Assembly: GCF_900176595.1 (NCBI RefSeq)
Contig: NZ_LT838813.1
Coordinates: 5,536,001 to 5,600,000, forward strand
Direction: 5' to 3'
Origin: Aquiflexum balticum DSM 16537
GTDB lineage: Bacteria; Bacteroidota; Bacteroidia; Cytophagales; Cyclobacteriaceae
DNA length: 64,000 nucleotides
Below the pieces are notes generated by a model. That model was not told where the DNA came from, made no database searches, and saw nothing but the letters and a program-made list of their open reading frames with translations. Shown here one piece after another: positions 1 to 8,155 of the stretch. The translations under genes were made by a program, and so were the position numbers. The first letter of the stretch is position 1, and every line of letters starts with the position of its first letter.

Positions 1-859
1 TGAACAAATGATTTCCATCGGTATACCTGTAGGCATGGTTTTTTGGAGTGAGGTCCAAGTAGGGTATTTGGTTAGATTGAATAACGGGATTTAAAATATT
101 GTTGAAATTTGGAACAAGCTCGTTTTCAATCTCCAATAACCTTTGGTGTACAGGCATTCTGACCAAATATACTTTACCCTGTGATTTTAAATATTCGATT
201 GTTTTGACCAGGTAATCGAATCTTATTTTTGAAAAACGATAACTATCTGCAAGCTTATCATATTCTAGTACCTTGTCATTTATTCTGTTTTCCACTTGAT
301 CCAGATCCATGGCAATATTGACTTCAAACCAGCCATCTTTATGCAGCTTGCTGTTTGTAGTAGAGAACTTCTTCAGCAATATTTCTATATACTGAGCACT
401 AAAATAATGCAAACAATATTCTAGGTTAATCCAGCCATTCATGGAATGTAATTTCCCCATGAATGTTTCCTTCTCCTGAAAAATCTCCTTGTTTTGGATG
501 GTATCCCAATCGGATGAAATACTCCAAGGATCAACTGTCACAATAAAAATACCTTTATCATTTCCCCTTAATTTTTCTCTGATCCTATCAAGGTAAGTTT
601 GACCGAAAGGAGAGTGGTAAACGGTAAATGAAAAATTATGTAGGCTGTTTGATTCTGACAAATTCAATCTTTCGTCCATAACAGATGGTAGAATTCCTTG
701 AGCAGCTTTTGAGGTACCTATTATCAAAGATGATTTTTCATATCCTCTCAATTTTTGGTAAAATGGATCAACATCCCCTTGTTCAAAAAGAAAAAATCCT
801 ATAAAAGAGAAAATCAATACTATTGAAAAAATTAAGCATTTCGCTATAAATTTTTTCAT
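1..859 (-). CDS. SGNH-like partner of MBOAT O-acyltransferase (3' end outside window)
   Basis: The frame is open from an ATG at 857-859 to the window edge, so 286 codons are visible and the stop lies outside. The N-terminus (MKKFIAKCLIFS) gives a single hydrophobic anchor. Next comes an IIGTSKAAQGI stretch, which resembles the nucleophile block of the GDSL/SGNH-like proteins that accompany AlgI-type MBOAT proteins. Close to the window edge a YTDGNHL stretch resembles their Asp-x-x-His block. The gene begins 3 bases after the MBOAT stop codon, so the two are almost certainly co-transcribed. It probably acts in the periplasm, passing acyl groups to a polysaccharide. The specific substrate cannot be seen. 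Confidence 0.7.
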   Translation of the reverse strand, partial: MKKFIAKCLIFSIVLIFSFIGFFLFEQGDVDPFYQKLRGYEKSSLIIGTSKAAQGILPSVMDERLNLSESNSLHNFSFTVYHSPFGQTYLDRIREKLRGNDKGIFIVTVDPWSISSDWDTIQNKEIFQEKETFMGKLHSMNGWINLEYCLHYFSAQYIEILLKKFSTTNSKLHKDGWFEVNIAMDLDQVENRINDKVLEYDKLADSYRFSKIRFDYLVKTIEYLKSQGKVYLVRMPVHQRLLEIENELVPNFNNILNPVIQSNQIPYLDLTPKNHAYRYTDGNHLF

Positions 860-862
860 CCC

Positions 863-2305
863 TTAAAACTGAAAATAAATAAACTCCTGATCTTTTCTGG
901 CAAATAAAAATACTGCCATCACCAAACCATAGTACAAGCCATACCTGATTAGTACAGGTTTATGGAAAGCCATCTTCTGTATCGCAAACTCCTCCCTTCT
1001 TCCACCCCATTCAATTAGCATAAAGATCAAGACCAAGATCATAAAGAGATATACCCGGATATCCATTTGGAGCTTTTGGAAAATGCTTATGTCAAATAAA
1101 CCTTGAATATAACCTATAGCCGAATTAAGGTCAGGAGATCTAAAGAATATCCAACCTATGGTGACCAATGAAAAAGTTACCCCCATTTGACCCAATTCGT
1201 AGAAGTTTGGTAAGGCTTTGTTTTGTGCTACAATGCCAATATTGACTCTATTCTTTCCAAACAAGTAAAGCGGAATAAACAAAACCGCATGGATTCCGCC
1301 CCAAATGATAAAAGTCCAATTGGCCCCATGCCAGAAACCTGAAACCAAGAAGATGATAAAGATATTCCTGAGGCTTTGGTATTTGCTTCCCTTAGACCCA
1401 CCCAAAGGGATATAGACATAATCTCTAAACCAGGTGGACAATGAAATATGCCAGCGTCTCCAAAATTCAGCAATATCTCTGGAGAAATAGGGGAAAGCAA
1501 AGTTTTGCATCAGATTGAATCCTAGCAGTTTCCCCGTTCCAATAGCGATATTGGAATAGCCTCCAAAATCCCCATAAATCTGAAAACTGAAAAACAACGC
1601 CCCTATCAGCAAATTTGAAGCAGGTTGGCTTTCCGGATTATTGAATGCCTGATTGACAAATACCGCACAATTGTCCGCAATCACCACCTTCATAAACAAC
1701 CCCCAAAGAATCTGCCGCATGCCATCCATGGCCAGGCTGTAATCGAATACTTTCTTTTTGAAGAATTGGGGCAAAAGATTAGCTGCCCTTTCTATCGGCC
1801 CGGCCACCAATTGCGGGAAGAAACTGACATATGCAAAAAAGGCCACCGCATCTTTGGTCGGCACCATTTGCCTTCTGTAAATATCAATGGTATAGCTCAT
1901 CGTCTGAAAAGTATAAAAACTGATACCCACAGGAAGAATCAATTGCAGGGAATAAGGATTGGCCTGAAAACCCATGGTGTTGATCATCTGCACTGTGGAG
2001 TCTATAAAAAAGTTGAAATACTTAAAGAAACCCAACAAGCCAAGATTCACCCCCAAGCTAATGCCCAAGTAAACTTTCCTTTTGAAAGTATCCTCTTCAG
2101 CTCCAATTTTCAGCCCACAGATATAATCCACCAAAGAACTAAAAGCAATCAAACCCAAAAACCGCCAATCCCACCAACCATAGAACACATAGCTTGCGAG
2201 CAAAATAAAGGCATTTTGTGCTTTCAGATTTCTCTGAAATACAAACCAGTATAATAGGAAAACTACCGGGAAAAAGACAAGGAATTCGTAAGAGTTAAAA
2301 AGCAT
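863..2305 (-). CDS. MBOAT family O-acyltransferase (AlgI-like)
   Basis: This 480-residue polytopic membrane protein has the normal AlgI length. The signature FWRRWHISLSTWFRDY starts near residue 281. The conserved FWHG block follows, with its His at about 326 matching the essential MBOAT histidine, and a second His lies near 339 (GGIHA). The family moves acyl groups, usually acetyl, across the inner membrane for O-acylation of exported polysaccharides. The SGNH-like partner lies immediately downstream and glycan-modifying genes lie upstream, which fits acetylation of a surface polysaccharide. The protein starts 2 bases after the methyltransferase stop. The identity of the polysaccharide is unknown. 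Confidence 0.9.
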   Translation of the reverse strand: MLFNSYEFLVFFPVVFLLYWFVFQRNLKAQNAFILLASYVFYGWWDWRFLGLIAFSSLVDYICGLKIGAEEDTFKRKVYLGISLGVNLGLLGFFKYFNFFIDSTVQMINTMGFQANPYSLQLILPVGISFYTFQTMSYTIDIYRRQMVPTKDAVAFFAYVSFFPQLVAGPIERAANLLPQFFKKKVFDYSLAMDGMRQILWGLFMKVVIADNCAVFVNQAFNNPESQPASNLLIGALFFSFQIYGDFGGYSNIAIGTGKLLGFNLMQNFAFPYFSRDIAEFWRRWHISLSTWFRDYVYIPLGGSKGSKYQSLRNIFIIFLVSGFWHGANWTFIIWGGIHAVLFIPLYLFGKNRVNIGIVAQNKALPNFYELGQMGVTFSLVTIGWIFFRSPDLNSAIGYIQGLFDISIFQKLQMDIRVYLFMILVLIFMLIEWGGRREEFAIQKMAFHKPVLIRYGLYYGLVMAVFLFARKDQEFIYFQF

Positions 2306-2307
2306 TC

Positions 2308-3021
2308 TTATATATCCTCTAATCTAATCAATATCAAACTCTTATCCTTATGTTTTCCGCCACCTTCTGTACATTTTTCATTGATTGTCCTTAGAGGAGA
2401 AGGGAAAAAAAAGGGTAACTTATTTAGGTTGACTGGACGCCAAAAACCGGTTTGGATATCTTTGGCTGTTGGATGTTTTATAAAACTTGTAGTCAGGAGA
2501 TATTTGGAGCCTGATCTTTTAAAATTGTCTAATGCTTTCTTAATATCAGCAAAAGAGAAATGTACAAGACAGTCCCTACAAAATATCAAATCTACTTTGG
2601 GTAACTCATCGATAATGATATTTCCTGTTTTGAAATCCAGGCCTGAGCAATTTTTATAAGTAAAATTATTTGATTGAATCAACTCTTCCACGATGTCGAT
2701 TCCCAAATAGTCGATACCTTCCAATTTCACCTGATTCATCCAGTTGAAATCCCCACAGGGAGCATCTAAAATAGATTTTATTTCATACTCTTGAAATAAT
2801 TTTTCCAATTCGCTGATGATGACGTTGGTCTGATCGATATCAGAACCTGTTCCTGAAACACTTTTTCCATACACCCAATAATTTTCCTTATAAATCTTTG
2901 AAAAAACTTCCTTAGTAGACAATCCATCTATTTCCAGCTTTTTTCTTGGCCTTAAAGATCGATAGATATCCATCAAAAAAACCGGAGAGATATTTTTGAT
3001 ATATTTCTTAATGCTTGACAT
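2308..3021 (-). CDS. class I SAM-dependent methyltransferase
   Basis: The 237-residue protein carries the class I motif I block SILDAPCGDFNWM near residues 83-95, then YLGIDIVEEL (motif II) and LIFCRDCLVHF (motif IV region, about 145-155). It lacks a signal peptide and should be cytosolic. It sits between the DegT aminotransferase and the MBOAT gene on one strand, so a role in methylating a sugar or lipid-linked glycan precursor is likely. It could equally modify a small molecule made elsewhere. No close family name can be given from sequence reading alone. Confidence 0.75.
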   Translation of the reverse strand: MSSIKKYIKNISPVFLMDIYRSLRPRKKLEIDGLSTKEVFSKIYKENYWVYGKSVSGTGSDIDQTNVIISELEKLFQEYEIKSILDAPCGDFNWMNQVKLEGIDYLGIDIVEELIQSNNFTYKNCSGLDFKTGNIIIDELPKVDLIFCRDCLVHFSFADIKKALDNFKRSGSKYLLTTSFIKHPTAKDIQTGFWRPVNLNKLPFFFPSPLRTINEKCTEGGGKHKDKSLILIRLEDI

Positions 3022-3055
3022 AACCTGTTTTCCTGGAAATTGTAGGTTAATAGTA

Positions 3056-4132
3056 TCAATTATTTTGAGCCCTCAATAAAATTCTCGCTATCATTCTTTG
3101 CTCCTCTTTAGTCAAACTATGATATAAAGGCAAACAAAGCACCCTCTCTGAAACATTGTCTGATATAGGACAATCTCCTTGGGTATAATCAAGGTTGTTC
3201 AGTCCAGGATAAAAATACCTTCTGCTTCCTATCCCATTATCCTCTAAGGCTTTCATGCTTTTTTTAAGAATAGTGACATCCGGAAATAGAATTGGGAAAT
3301 AGGCATAGTTATATTTTTCGACATCATTTGTGTGAGGAAAACTAACTTTCAAACCTTTAAACAATTCTTTATAAAATCTAACTTGCTCTTTTTTAATGGT
3401 TAAAATTCTATCTAGATGTGTGAGGACGGCCAAACCCATACCAGCATGGAATTCAGAGTTTTTGGCATTGATACCTATTCCATTGAATTTCTCGAATCCA
3501 TCATGTCCAAAGTTTCTAAGATGAACCATGCGTTTGAGGAGTTCAGGATCTTTGGTAAATACTCCTCCTCCTTCTATGGAATGAAAAATCTTGGTGGCAT
3601 GGAAGCTACAGGTAGAGATATCTCCGTATTCGAAGATAGACTTGCCTTTTACTTGCACTCCAAATGCATGCGCCCCATCATAGATGACTTTTAGTCCATG
3701 TTTTTCCGCAATCTTTTGGATCTTTTCCACTTCGCAGGGAATGCCATAGACATGCGTTGCCAAAATCGCAGAAGTATTTGGAGTGATCGCCGCCTCAATC
3801 AAATCCGGGTTAATTGTGAATTTATCAGGTAGAATATCCACAAACACAGGGCTACATCCTTCCCAAATGATACTGGTGGTAGTGGCCACATAAGAAAAAG
3901 GGGTGGTAATGATTTCACCTTTCAGTCCCAAAGCTTTGATAGCCAACTGAATTGCTATAGTACCATTTGAGACAAATAGTAAATGGTCTAGACCAAGGTG
4001 TTCCTTAAGTCTAAGTTCCAGTTCATTGACCAGGGGACCATTATTGGTCAGCCAATTGCGCTCCCAGATTCCATCCAGATAGCGGTCATATTCCTCACGT
4101 GGGGGCAGAAAGGGTTTTGTTACGGGGATCAA
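3056..4132 (-). CDS. DegT/DnrJ/EryC1/StrS family aminotransferase
   Basis: This is a PLP-dependent sugar aminotransferase of 358 residues, a little shorter than the usual 370-400. The N-terminal MIPVTKPFLPP is typical of the family. YDGAHAFG (Asp near 152) contacts the PLP ring nitrogen, and SFHATKIFHSIEGGG holds the Schiff-base Lys at about 181. Family members convert 3- or 4-keto nucleotide sugars to amino sugars for O-antigen or capsule. The upstream neighbour is a deacetylase and the downstream neighbour a methyltransferase, so it probably supplies an amino sugar to this locus. The nucleotide-sugar substrate is not predictable here. Confidence 0.88.
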   Translation of the reverse strand: MIPVTKPFLPPREEYDRYLDGIWERNWLTNNGPLVNELELRLKEHLGLDHLLFVSNGTIAIQLAIKALGLKGEIITTPFSYVATTTSIIWEGCSPVFVDILPDKFTINPDLIEAAITPNTSAILATHVYGIPCEVEKIQKIAEKHGLKVIYDGAHAFGVQVKGKSIFEYGDISTCSFHATKIFHSIEGGGVFTKDPELLKRMVHLRNFGHDGFEKFNGIGINAKNSEFHAGMGLAVLTHLDRILTIKKEQVRFYKELFKGLKVSFPHTNDVEKYNYAYFPILFPDVTILKKSMKALEDNGIGSRRYFYPGLNNLDYTQGDCPISDNVSERVLCLPLYHSLTKEEQRMIARILLRAQNN

Positions 4133-4184
4133 GTTTTTTTAGATTAGGTTATTTTAAAATTTTAATGGTTTTGGGCTTAAGCCT

Positions 4185-4931
4185 TTAATTCAATTGATTG
4201 AATGTAAAAAATCTCATATCTCTCAATTGGGCCATTTCCAAGATTTTTTCAAGCCTAATTGGTGATATATGATAATCCCCATTAAGTCCAATTTGATGTG
4301 CATGCATAAAAAACACTTCATTATTCCTTTGTGCCTTATCCATAAATGGAACTAATAAATTCAAATCCTCAAATTCATGATTATCAACTCCCAATGAATA
4401 ATATCTAAATTTACTTGGTGTGGAATTGGTTACCGCCTTTTCAAGGGATTCATTTATGGGATTTAATCTAACCACTGATCTTGCGGAATTAAATTTAAAC
4501 CGAAGAAAAAGGTCAATGAAAACATTTTTTTCTCCAAAAGGATATGCTAATGTCTTTGGCTGAATACCTAGTTTATCAAATGAATCTAAATGCTCCCTTA
4601 TTTCCTTATTCCAATAGGCTCTTAAACCCTTTTCTTTGATATAGGAATTCATAGAAAGATGCTGTTCCCCATGGGCACCAATTTCATGTCCCGCTTCCAG
4701 GAGTTGATTCAACCAGATTTTTTCCTGATCATTCAGACTCCCCACACCTGTTATAAAAAAAGTAACCTTTGCATCATATTTTTCCAACAAAGGCAGAATT
4801 CCCACCCATTGATCCAGATAATTATCATCAAAGGAAAAACAGATTCCCGGTTGTTTAGGAATATCATTTTGACATGAAAGGATTAAAAATGAAATGCACC
4901 CAATAAGAAAAAAACGAAATGAATTTTTCAC
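4185..4931 (-). CDS. polysaccharide deacetylase (NodB-like) lipoprotein
   Basis: The protein has 248 residues and starts with GTG at 4931, overlapping the upstream stop by 4 bases, which suggests translational coupling. The N-terminus FFLIGCISFLILSC is a lipoprotein signal with the lipidated Cys at 20. FSFDDNYLDQW (Asp-Asp 35-36) is the NodB motif 1, and GAHGEQH (His 87, His 91) is the metal-binding motif 2. The family removes N-acetyl groups from amino sugars, and here it would act at the cell envelope. That suits a polysaccharide containing acetylated amino sugar. Substrate unknown. Confidence 0.82.
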   Translation of the reverse strand: MKNSFRFFLIGCISFLILSCQNDIPKQPGICFSFDDNYLDQWVGILPLLEKYDAKVTFFITGVGSLNDQEKIWLNQLLEAGHEIGAHGEQHLSMNSYIKEKGLRAYWNKEIREHLDSFDKLGIQPKTLAYPFGEKNVFIDLFLRFKFNSARSVVRLNPINESLEKAVTNSTPSKFRYYSLGVDNHEFEDLNLLVPFMDKAQRNNEVFFMHAHQIGLNGDYHISPIRLEKILEMAQLRDMRFFTFNQLN

Positions 4932-6094
4932 CTGAATCTAACTGATTCGCTATTCAAAACCCTCCATTTAACCATGCTGTTCCCCCCCACCAAAAACACC
5001 AAAGGCAATACCGGCATCAGAAAGCGGGAGTTCCAGTTGTCGGACAGTAGTGCCACGCTCAGAGCGGAGAAGCCAATCAGCGTCAATGAAAAAACTTTAG
5101 CATAAGATCCAAGAGCATTACCCCTGATGGCTCGGGCAAAGGCCACATACATGGGAATAAGTGCGCATAGGGCAAGGATATTGTGGCTCCAGGAATAATA
5201 AGGTCTTATATACATCAGGTAATAAAACAGCTTTGTGCCAAAGAGTTGCAGCGAATAAAGGGGATTGAATATCCAGAGATAAACCATCTTGCGCAATGGA
5301 CTCCAATCTGCTGCGGGTAAGGATAAGTTATCCGGCACCGATACCATCAGGAATGAAGCATAATCCATATGGGCCATTTTATGGATATTATAGACTACTT
5401 CCCCGTTTTGGTACGCCGCCACGATTCCAAAAGTTCCCAGCATTTGATTCACCAAAAGGAGCAAGCCTATAATAATGGAAGCACTAAAAGCGAGTTTCCA
5501 GCCCAAGGCAGAAATTCTTTTCCATGCAAAGGCTATCATCACCGCCATCAGTCCCGCCAATAAGGCCACCCCTGTCGGCTTGACCATTATAGCCCATATC
5601 AGGATAAGGGTACCCAGAGTCCCTTGAAAGGTATTCAGGTTACCCCTATAAGCTTGGGAAAGGAAGAAAAAGCTGAGACAATACAAACTGATCATCAAGG
5701 ATTCTGCATAGAGAAAAAGATTCCAAAAGGAAATCATGATAAAACCCAAAAACCAGATTCCCGTAAGCAGCGCGGCTTTTGGGTTTTGGTAAAGGTTGAT
5801 AGCAGCAAAATACAAGGCAATCAAGGCAATATAAGCCAATACATACTGGAAGAAAACTATCCCGCCCAATCCGGGAATAAAGCTGTTTGCCCCAAGGATA
5901 AACAGCACATAACCGATATACCAAAAAAGGTGAGGTTTGAAGAAGATCCCATTTTCCCTTATTTCAGCCGCATACTGCAAATACCCCCAAGTATCATCAT
6001 CGGTCATCACCCCCATTTTCCAAAACCACAACCCATTCACCAATACAAAAATCCCTGTAAGGATGGAAAGGTGGATGAGGTTTGTTGATGGCAT
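4928..6094 (-). CDS. polytopic membrane protein, GT-C glycosyltransferase-like
   Basis: The protein has 388 residues with about ten hydrophobic segments. After the first transmembrane helix comes TDDDTWGYLQYA, an acidic loop like the catalytic Asp-rich loop of GT-C enzymes (GT39 and dolichol-phosphate-dependent families). The C-terminus is hydrophobic and ends close to the membrane. It overlaps the deacetylase start by 4 bases. By analogy it would transfer a sugar from a polyprenyl-phosphate donor on the periplasmic side. The assignment rests on topology and the acidic loop only, so it may instead be a polymerase-like protein. Confidence 0.6.
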   Translation of the reverse strand: MPSTNLIHLSILTGIFVLVNGLWFWKMGVMTDDDTWGYLQYAAEIRENGIFFKPHLFWYIGYVLFILGANSFIPGLGGIVFFQYVLAYIALIALYFAAINLYQNPKAALLTGIWFLGFIMISFWNLFLYAESLMISLYCLSFFFLSQAYRGNLNTFQGTLGTLILIWAIMVKPTGVALLAGLMAVMIAFAWKRISALGWKLAFSASIIIGLLLLVNQMLGTFGIVAAYQNGEVVYNIHKMAHMDYASFLMVSVPDNLSLPAADWSPLRKMVYLWIFNPLYSLQLFGTKLFYYLMYIRPYYSWSHNILALCALIPMYVAFARAIRGNALGSYAKVFSLTLIGFSALSVALLSDNWNSRFLMPVLPLVFLVGGNSMVKWRVLNSESVRFR

Positions 6095-6154
6095 ATTTAA
6101 GTTTCAAAGAGGTAAGTTGCACAGAGTTGCGTGGAGGTAAGTTGCACAGAGTTT

Positions 6155-6203
6155 CACGGAGTTAATATTGACAGAGTTTCTCAGAGTTTTTACTCAGTGT
6201 TAC
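6155..6203. repeat. 49-bp direct repeat, copy downstream of GxxExxY gene
   Basis: This copy matches 6627-6675 at 46 of 49 positions in direct orientation, so the GxxExxY gene lies between the two. The surrounding 6120-6240 stretch is made of cACAGAGTTnCACGGAGTT-type units. They also fold back on themselves (the 6140-6163 stretch against 6209-6233). Confidence 0.8.
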
Positions 6204-6242
6204 TCTGTGCTAAACTCCGTGTGACTCTGTGTAACTCCATTT

Positions 6243-6614
6243 TCACAGTACTACCCTCTTAATCCCGTCCCTCAAACTTTTTGTATTGAAGTTGATTAGC
6301 AGGCCTACTTTTTTATTGGAAATCTTTAAATAGGTAAGGACCTGCGCAAGGTGGACATCAGTAAAGAACTCTACTGTTTTCAATTCTACTATGACTTCCT
6401 TTTCCACCAACAAATCCAATCTGTATCCGCAATCGAGTTTTACTTCTTCATAGATCAATGGCAATGCCTTCTCCGATTCGACATACAATCCGCTCTTTAT
6501 GATTTCGTATTTTAGGCAGGCTTGGTAAGCTGATTCCAACAGTCCGGGACCGAGGGCTGAGTGGACTTTGAAGGCACATTTCAGGATCTGTTCGGTGATG
6601 TGGTTTGTTTCCAT
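6243..6614 (-). CDS. GxxExxY family protein (PD-(D/E)XK-like)
   Basis: The small protein of about 123 residues shows the family-naming motif GPGLLESAY, followed by a predicted core with EKEVIVELKTVE, reminiscent of the E-x-K end of a PD-(D/E)XK nuclease fold. I chose the ATG at 6614 (METNHITEQI), which matches typical family starts. An ATG 10 codons upstream at 6644 lies inside the flanking 49-bp repeat. No biochemical role is firmly established for the family. It stands alone, flanked by direct repeats, in an island within the polysaccharide locus, which suggests that gene and repeats moved together. Confidence 0.8.
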   Translation of the reverse strand: METNHITEQILKCAFKVHSALGPGLLESAYQACLKYEIIKSGLYVESEKALPLIYEEVKLDCGYRLDLLVEKEVIVELKTVEFFTDVHLAQVLTYLKISNKKVGLLINFNTKSLRDGIKRVVL

Positions 6615-6626
6615 GTTTTTCAGTTG

Positions 6627-6675
6627 CACGGAGTTAATTTTCACAGAGTTTCTCAGAGTTTTTTCTCAGTGTTAC
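6627..6675. repeat. 49-bp direct repeat, copy upstream of GxxExxY gene
   Basis: Same orientation as 6155-6203 with three mismatches. It overlaps the alternative start of the GxxExxY gene at 6644. Confidence 0.8.
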
Positions 6676-6710
6676 CATGTGTCATTTCCAACTCGGGACA
6701 GGCTTTGGCT

Positions 6711-6757
6711 CCCCGATACTCGGGGCAGGCTTTGGCTCTCGAATCTCGCTTCTATAA
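6711..6757. repeat. composite repeat: CCCCGATACTCGGGG palindrome plus heptamers
   Basis: An imperfect palindrome at 6711-6725 is followed by caggctttggc and three in-phase heptamers (TCTCGAA, TCTCGCT, TCTATAA). The last one abuts the stop codon of the YgiT gene. The same composite recurs at 17054-17129 and, without the heptamers, at 10626-10650. Confidence 0.7.
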
Positions 6758-6758
6758 T

Positions 6759-6986
6759 TTATGCCACGTTCAATTTAACCACTTCCAGCTCAGCACCTTT
6801 GTCATATGCTTCCTGTGCTTTATCCATGACTAATTTTGTGGTCGCGGAATCCAAATAGTAGTGCCCACAGTTCTGACAAACTTCAGCCGGGACATCTTTA
6901 AGCAAAACAATTGTATTATCCCTTTCGAGTGTGACAGTTACCTTTCCAGGTTTTGTATGGCCATTTTTACAAATTGAGCATTCCAT
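6759..6986 (-). CDS. YgiT-type zinc finger protein (orphan antitoxin-like)
   Basis: The 75-residue protein has two CxxC pairs (C3/C6 and C37/C40) and the line VPAEVCQNCGHYYLD, which is typical of YgiT/MqsA-type zinc-binding N-domains. Such proteins are usually antitoxins encoded directly after a small toxin gene. Here the 98 bases upstream contain only repeat DNA and no toxin ORF, and no helix-turn-helix domain follows. It is therefore either an orphan antitoxin or a free-standing YgiT-domain protein. Zinc binding is inferred from the four cysteines. Confidence 0.75.
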   Translation of the reverse strand: MECSICKNGHTKPGKVTVTLERDNTIVLLKDVPAEVCQNCGHYYLDSATTKLVMDKAQEAYDKGAELEVVKLNVA

Positions 6987-7023
6987 GATATTTACTTTTT
7001 AAACCTGCCTGCTGGCAGACAGA

Positions 7024-7065
7024 TCTCGCTTCTCACCTCTCGCCTCTCGTGTCTCAAATCTTATC
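7024..7065. repeat. heptamer array, six in-phase TCTYNNN units
   Basis: Units read TCTCGCT, TCTCACC, TCTCGCC, TCTCGTG, TCTCAAA, TCTTATC with no phase break. A further three-unit run (TCTAAAA, TCTTAAA, TCTAAAA) lies at 7084-7104 and encodes the last residues and stop of the neighbouring acyltransferase. Confidence 0.85.
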
Positions 7066-7086
7066 CGCCACGGCGGACGAGCATCT
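7056..7086. repeat. 31-bp inverted repeat, left copy
   Basis: A perfect inverted match to 7724-7754, centred on TCCGCCACGGCGGA. The two copies exactly bracket the NeuD-like gene. Confidence 0.85.
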
Positions 7087-7702
7087 AAAATCTTAAATCT
7101 AAAATCCTTCCCGGCACACCCACCACCGTCACCTTATCCGGAATATCCTTGGTCACCACGGCCCCGGCACCCACGACTACATGATTACCGATTTTTACAC
7201 CGGGAAGTATACAGGCATTGGCCCCTATCCTTGTATGATTTCCGATTTTGGAATTACCCAACAGCACTGCCTTGGGGCTGATTTCGCTGAACTCACCTAT
7301 CTCCACTTCATGATGCACCTGTGCGCCGGTATTGACCAAAGTCCCTTTCCCGATCCGGGCATTTGACCCGACAAAAACCATATTCATCAGGTCAGCTTCT
7401 TCAAAAATGGCATAGGGACTGAGCACCAGGTTTTTGCCACGCAGCCCCATCAGTTCTCCCCCACACTTCTGAAGCAGGCGATACAAATTCAGCCTGAACG
7501 CAGGATTGCCTACACCAAGCACAAACCTCTTGTCTTTTTGGAAAGAGGCAATCAATTCTTCATTGGTTTTAAGGACGGGATACTGCCCATGAACGGTTAA
7601 CTGATCATTGTGATCGAAGAATAAGATTTCCCCCTGCTCCCCTTCCTGAATCAGTATATCCAAAACTTCTAAAGAGTGTCCACTTGCGCCTGCGATGATC
7701 AT
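7085..7702 (-). CDS. NeuD/PglD-family sugar O-/N-acyltransferase
   Basis: The protein has 205 residues. Its N-terminal Rossmann-like part (IIAGASGHSLEVLDIL) is followed by a left-handed beta-helix built of hexapeptide repeats from about residue 95, ending GVKIGNHVVVGAGAVVTKDI. The likely catalytic His lies in NTGAQVHHEVEIG (130/131). Relatives acetylate UDP-amino sugars or sialic acid. It stands alone between two perfect 31-bp inverted repeats, and its C-terminus (ILDLRF plus stop) is encoded by a heptamer array. This suggests that the original 3' end was replaced, or that the gene is part of a mobile unit. Confidence 0.85.
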   Translation of the reverse strand: MIIAGASGHSLEVLDILIQEGEQGEILFFDHNDQLTVHGQYPVLKTNEELIASFQKDKRFVLGVGNPAFRLNLYRLLQKCGGELMGLRGKNLVLSPYAIFEEADLMNMVFVGSNARIGKGTLVNTGAQVHHEVEIGEFSEISPKAVLLGNSKIGNHTRIGANACILPGVKIGNHVVVGAGAVVTKDIPDKVTVVGVPGRILDLRF

Positions 7703-7723
7703 TGGGTGAAGATTGTAGATTTA

Positions 7724-7754
7724 AGATGCTCGTCCGCCGTGGCGGATAAGATTT
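7724..7754. repeat. 31-bp inverted repeat, right copy
   Basis: Inverted partner of 7056-7086, starting 21 bases upstream of the acyltransferase ATG. Short heptamer runs flank it on both sides. Confidence 0.85.
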
Positions 7755-7778
7755 TAGATTTAAAAACCATAGGGTTCC

Positions 7779-7920
7779 TATTCATTCTGAAAGAGCTTTT
7801 GGGAAGGATGAAGGTTGGGATGCCGTCATTCTGAAAGAGCTTTTGGGAAAGGATGAAGGCTGAAGGCTGAAGGTACCGTCTTGCCGTCATTCTGAACGAG
7901 CTTTGCGAAATCCTTAAATC
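7779..7920. repeat. tandem copies of a CATTCTGAAnGAGCTTTkGG repeat
   Basis: Three successive copies of a CATTCTGAA(A/C)GAGCTTT motif occur near 7780, 7826 and 7888, separated by GGATGAAGG-type sequence. An inverted relative is at about 16953-16975 and a diverged one at 24021. Motifs of this kind are common dispersed intergenic repeats in Bacteroidota. No coding potential is seen. Confidence 0.7.
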
Positions 7921-8008
7921 AATCTGAGATTTTTACAGCGATGTGAAGAATCCCCTGAGTAAAGGATGAAGGATAAATGTACCGCTCTGCCGTCATCCCT
8001 ACCAAATC

Positions 8009-8155
8009 AAACTTTGTGTCTTCGTGCCTTTGCGGGAACAACCTTTGCGCCTTTGCGTCTTTGCCGGAACATACTTTGTGTCTTCGTGCCTTTGTGGGAA
8101 CAAACTTTGCGCCTTTGCGTCTTTGCGGGAACAATCTTTGCGCCTTTGCGGGAAC
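8009..8155. repeat. 31-bp tandem repeat with alternating unit types
   Basis: There are about 4.7 units of roughly 31 bp ending GGGAAC. Types A (CTTTGTGTCTTCGTGCC) and B (CTTTGCGCCTTTGCGTC) alternate A-B-A-B-b, so there is a higher-order 62-bp period. Each unit also has an internal 9-base period. Open frames across it are repeat artefacts. Confidence 0.8.

Noticed and set aside
1625-2254. 209-codon plus-strand frame
   Set aside because: It lies wholly inside the MBOAT gene on the other strand, and its translation has no family features.
5624-6088. 154-codon plus-strand frame
   Set aside because: Antisense to the GT-C-like membrane protein gene; a shadow frame with no motif.
8009-8155. CRISPR array
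   Set aside because: Units touch each other with no unique spacers, and no cas genes occur in the window.
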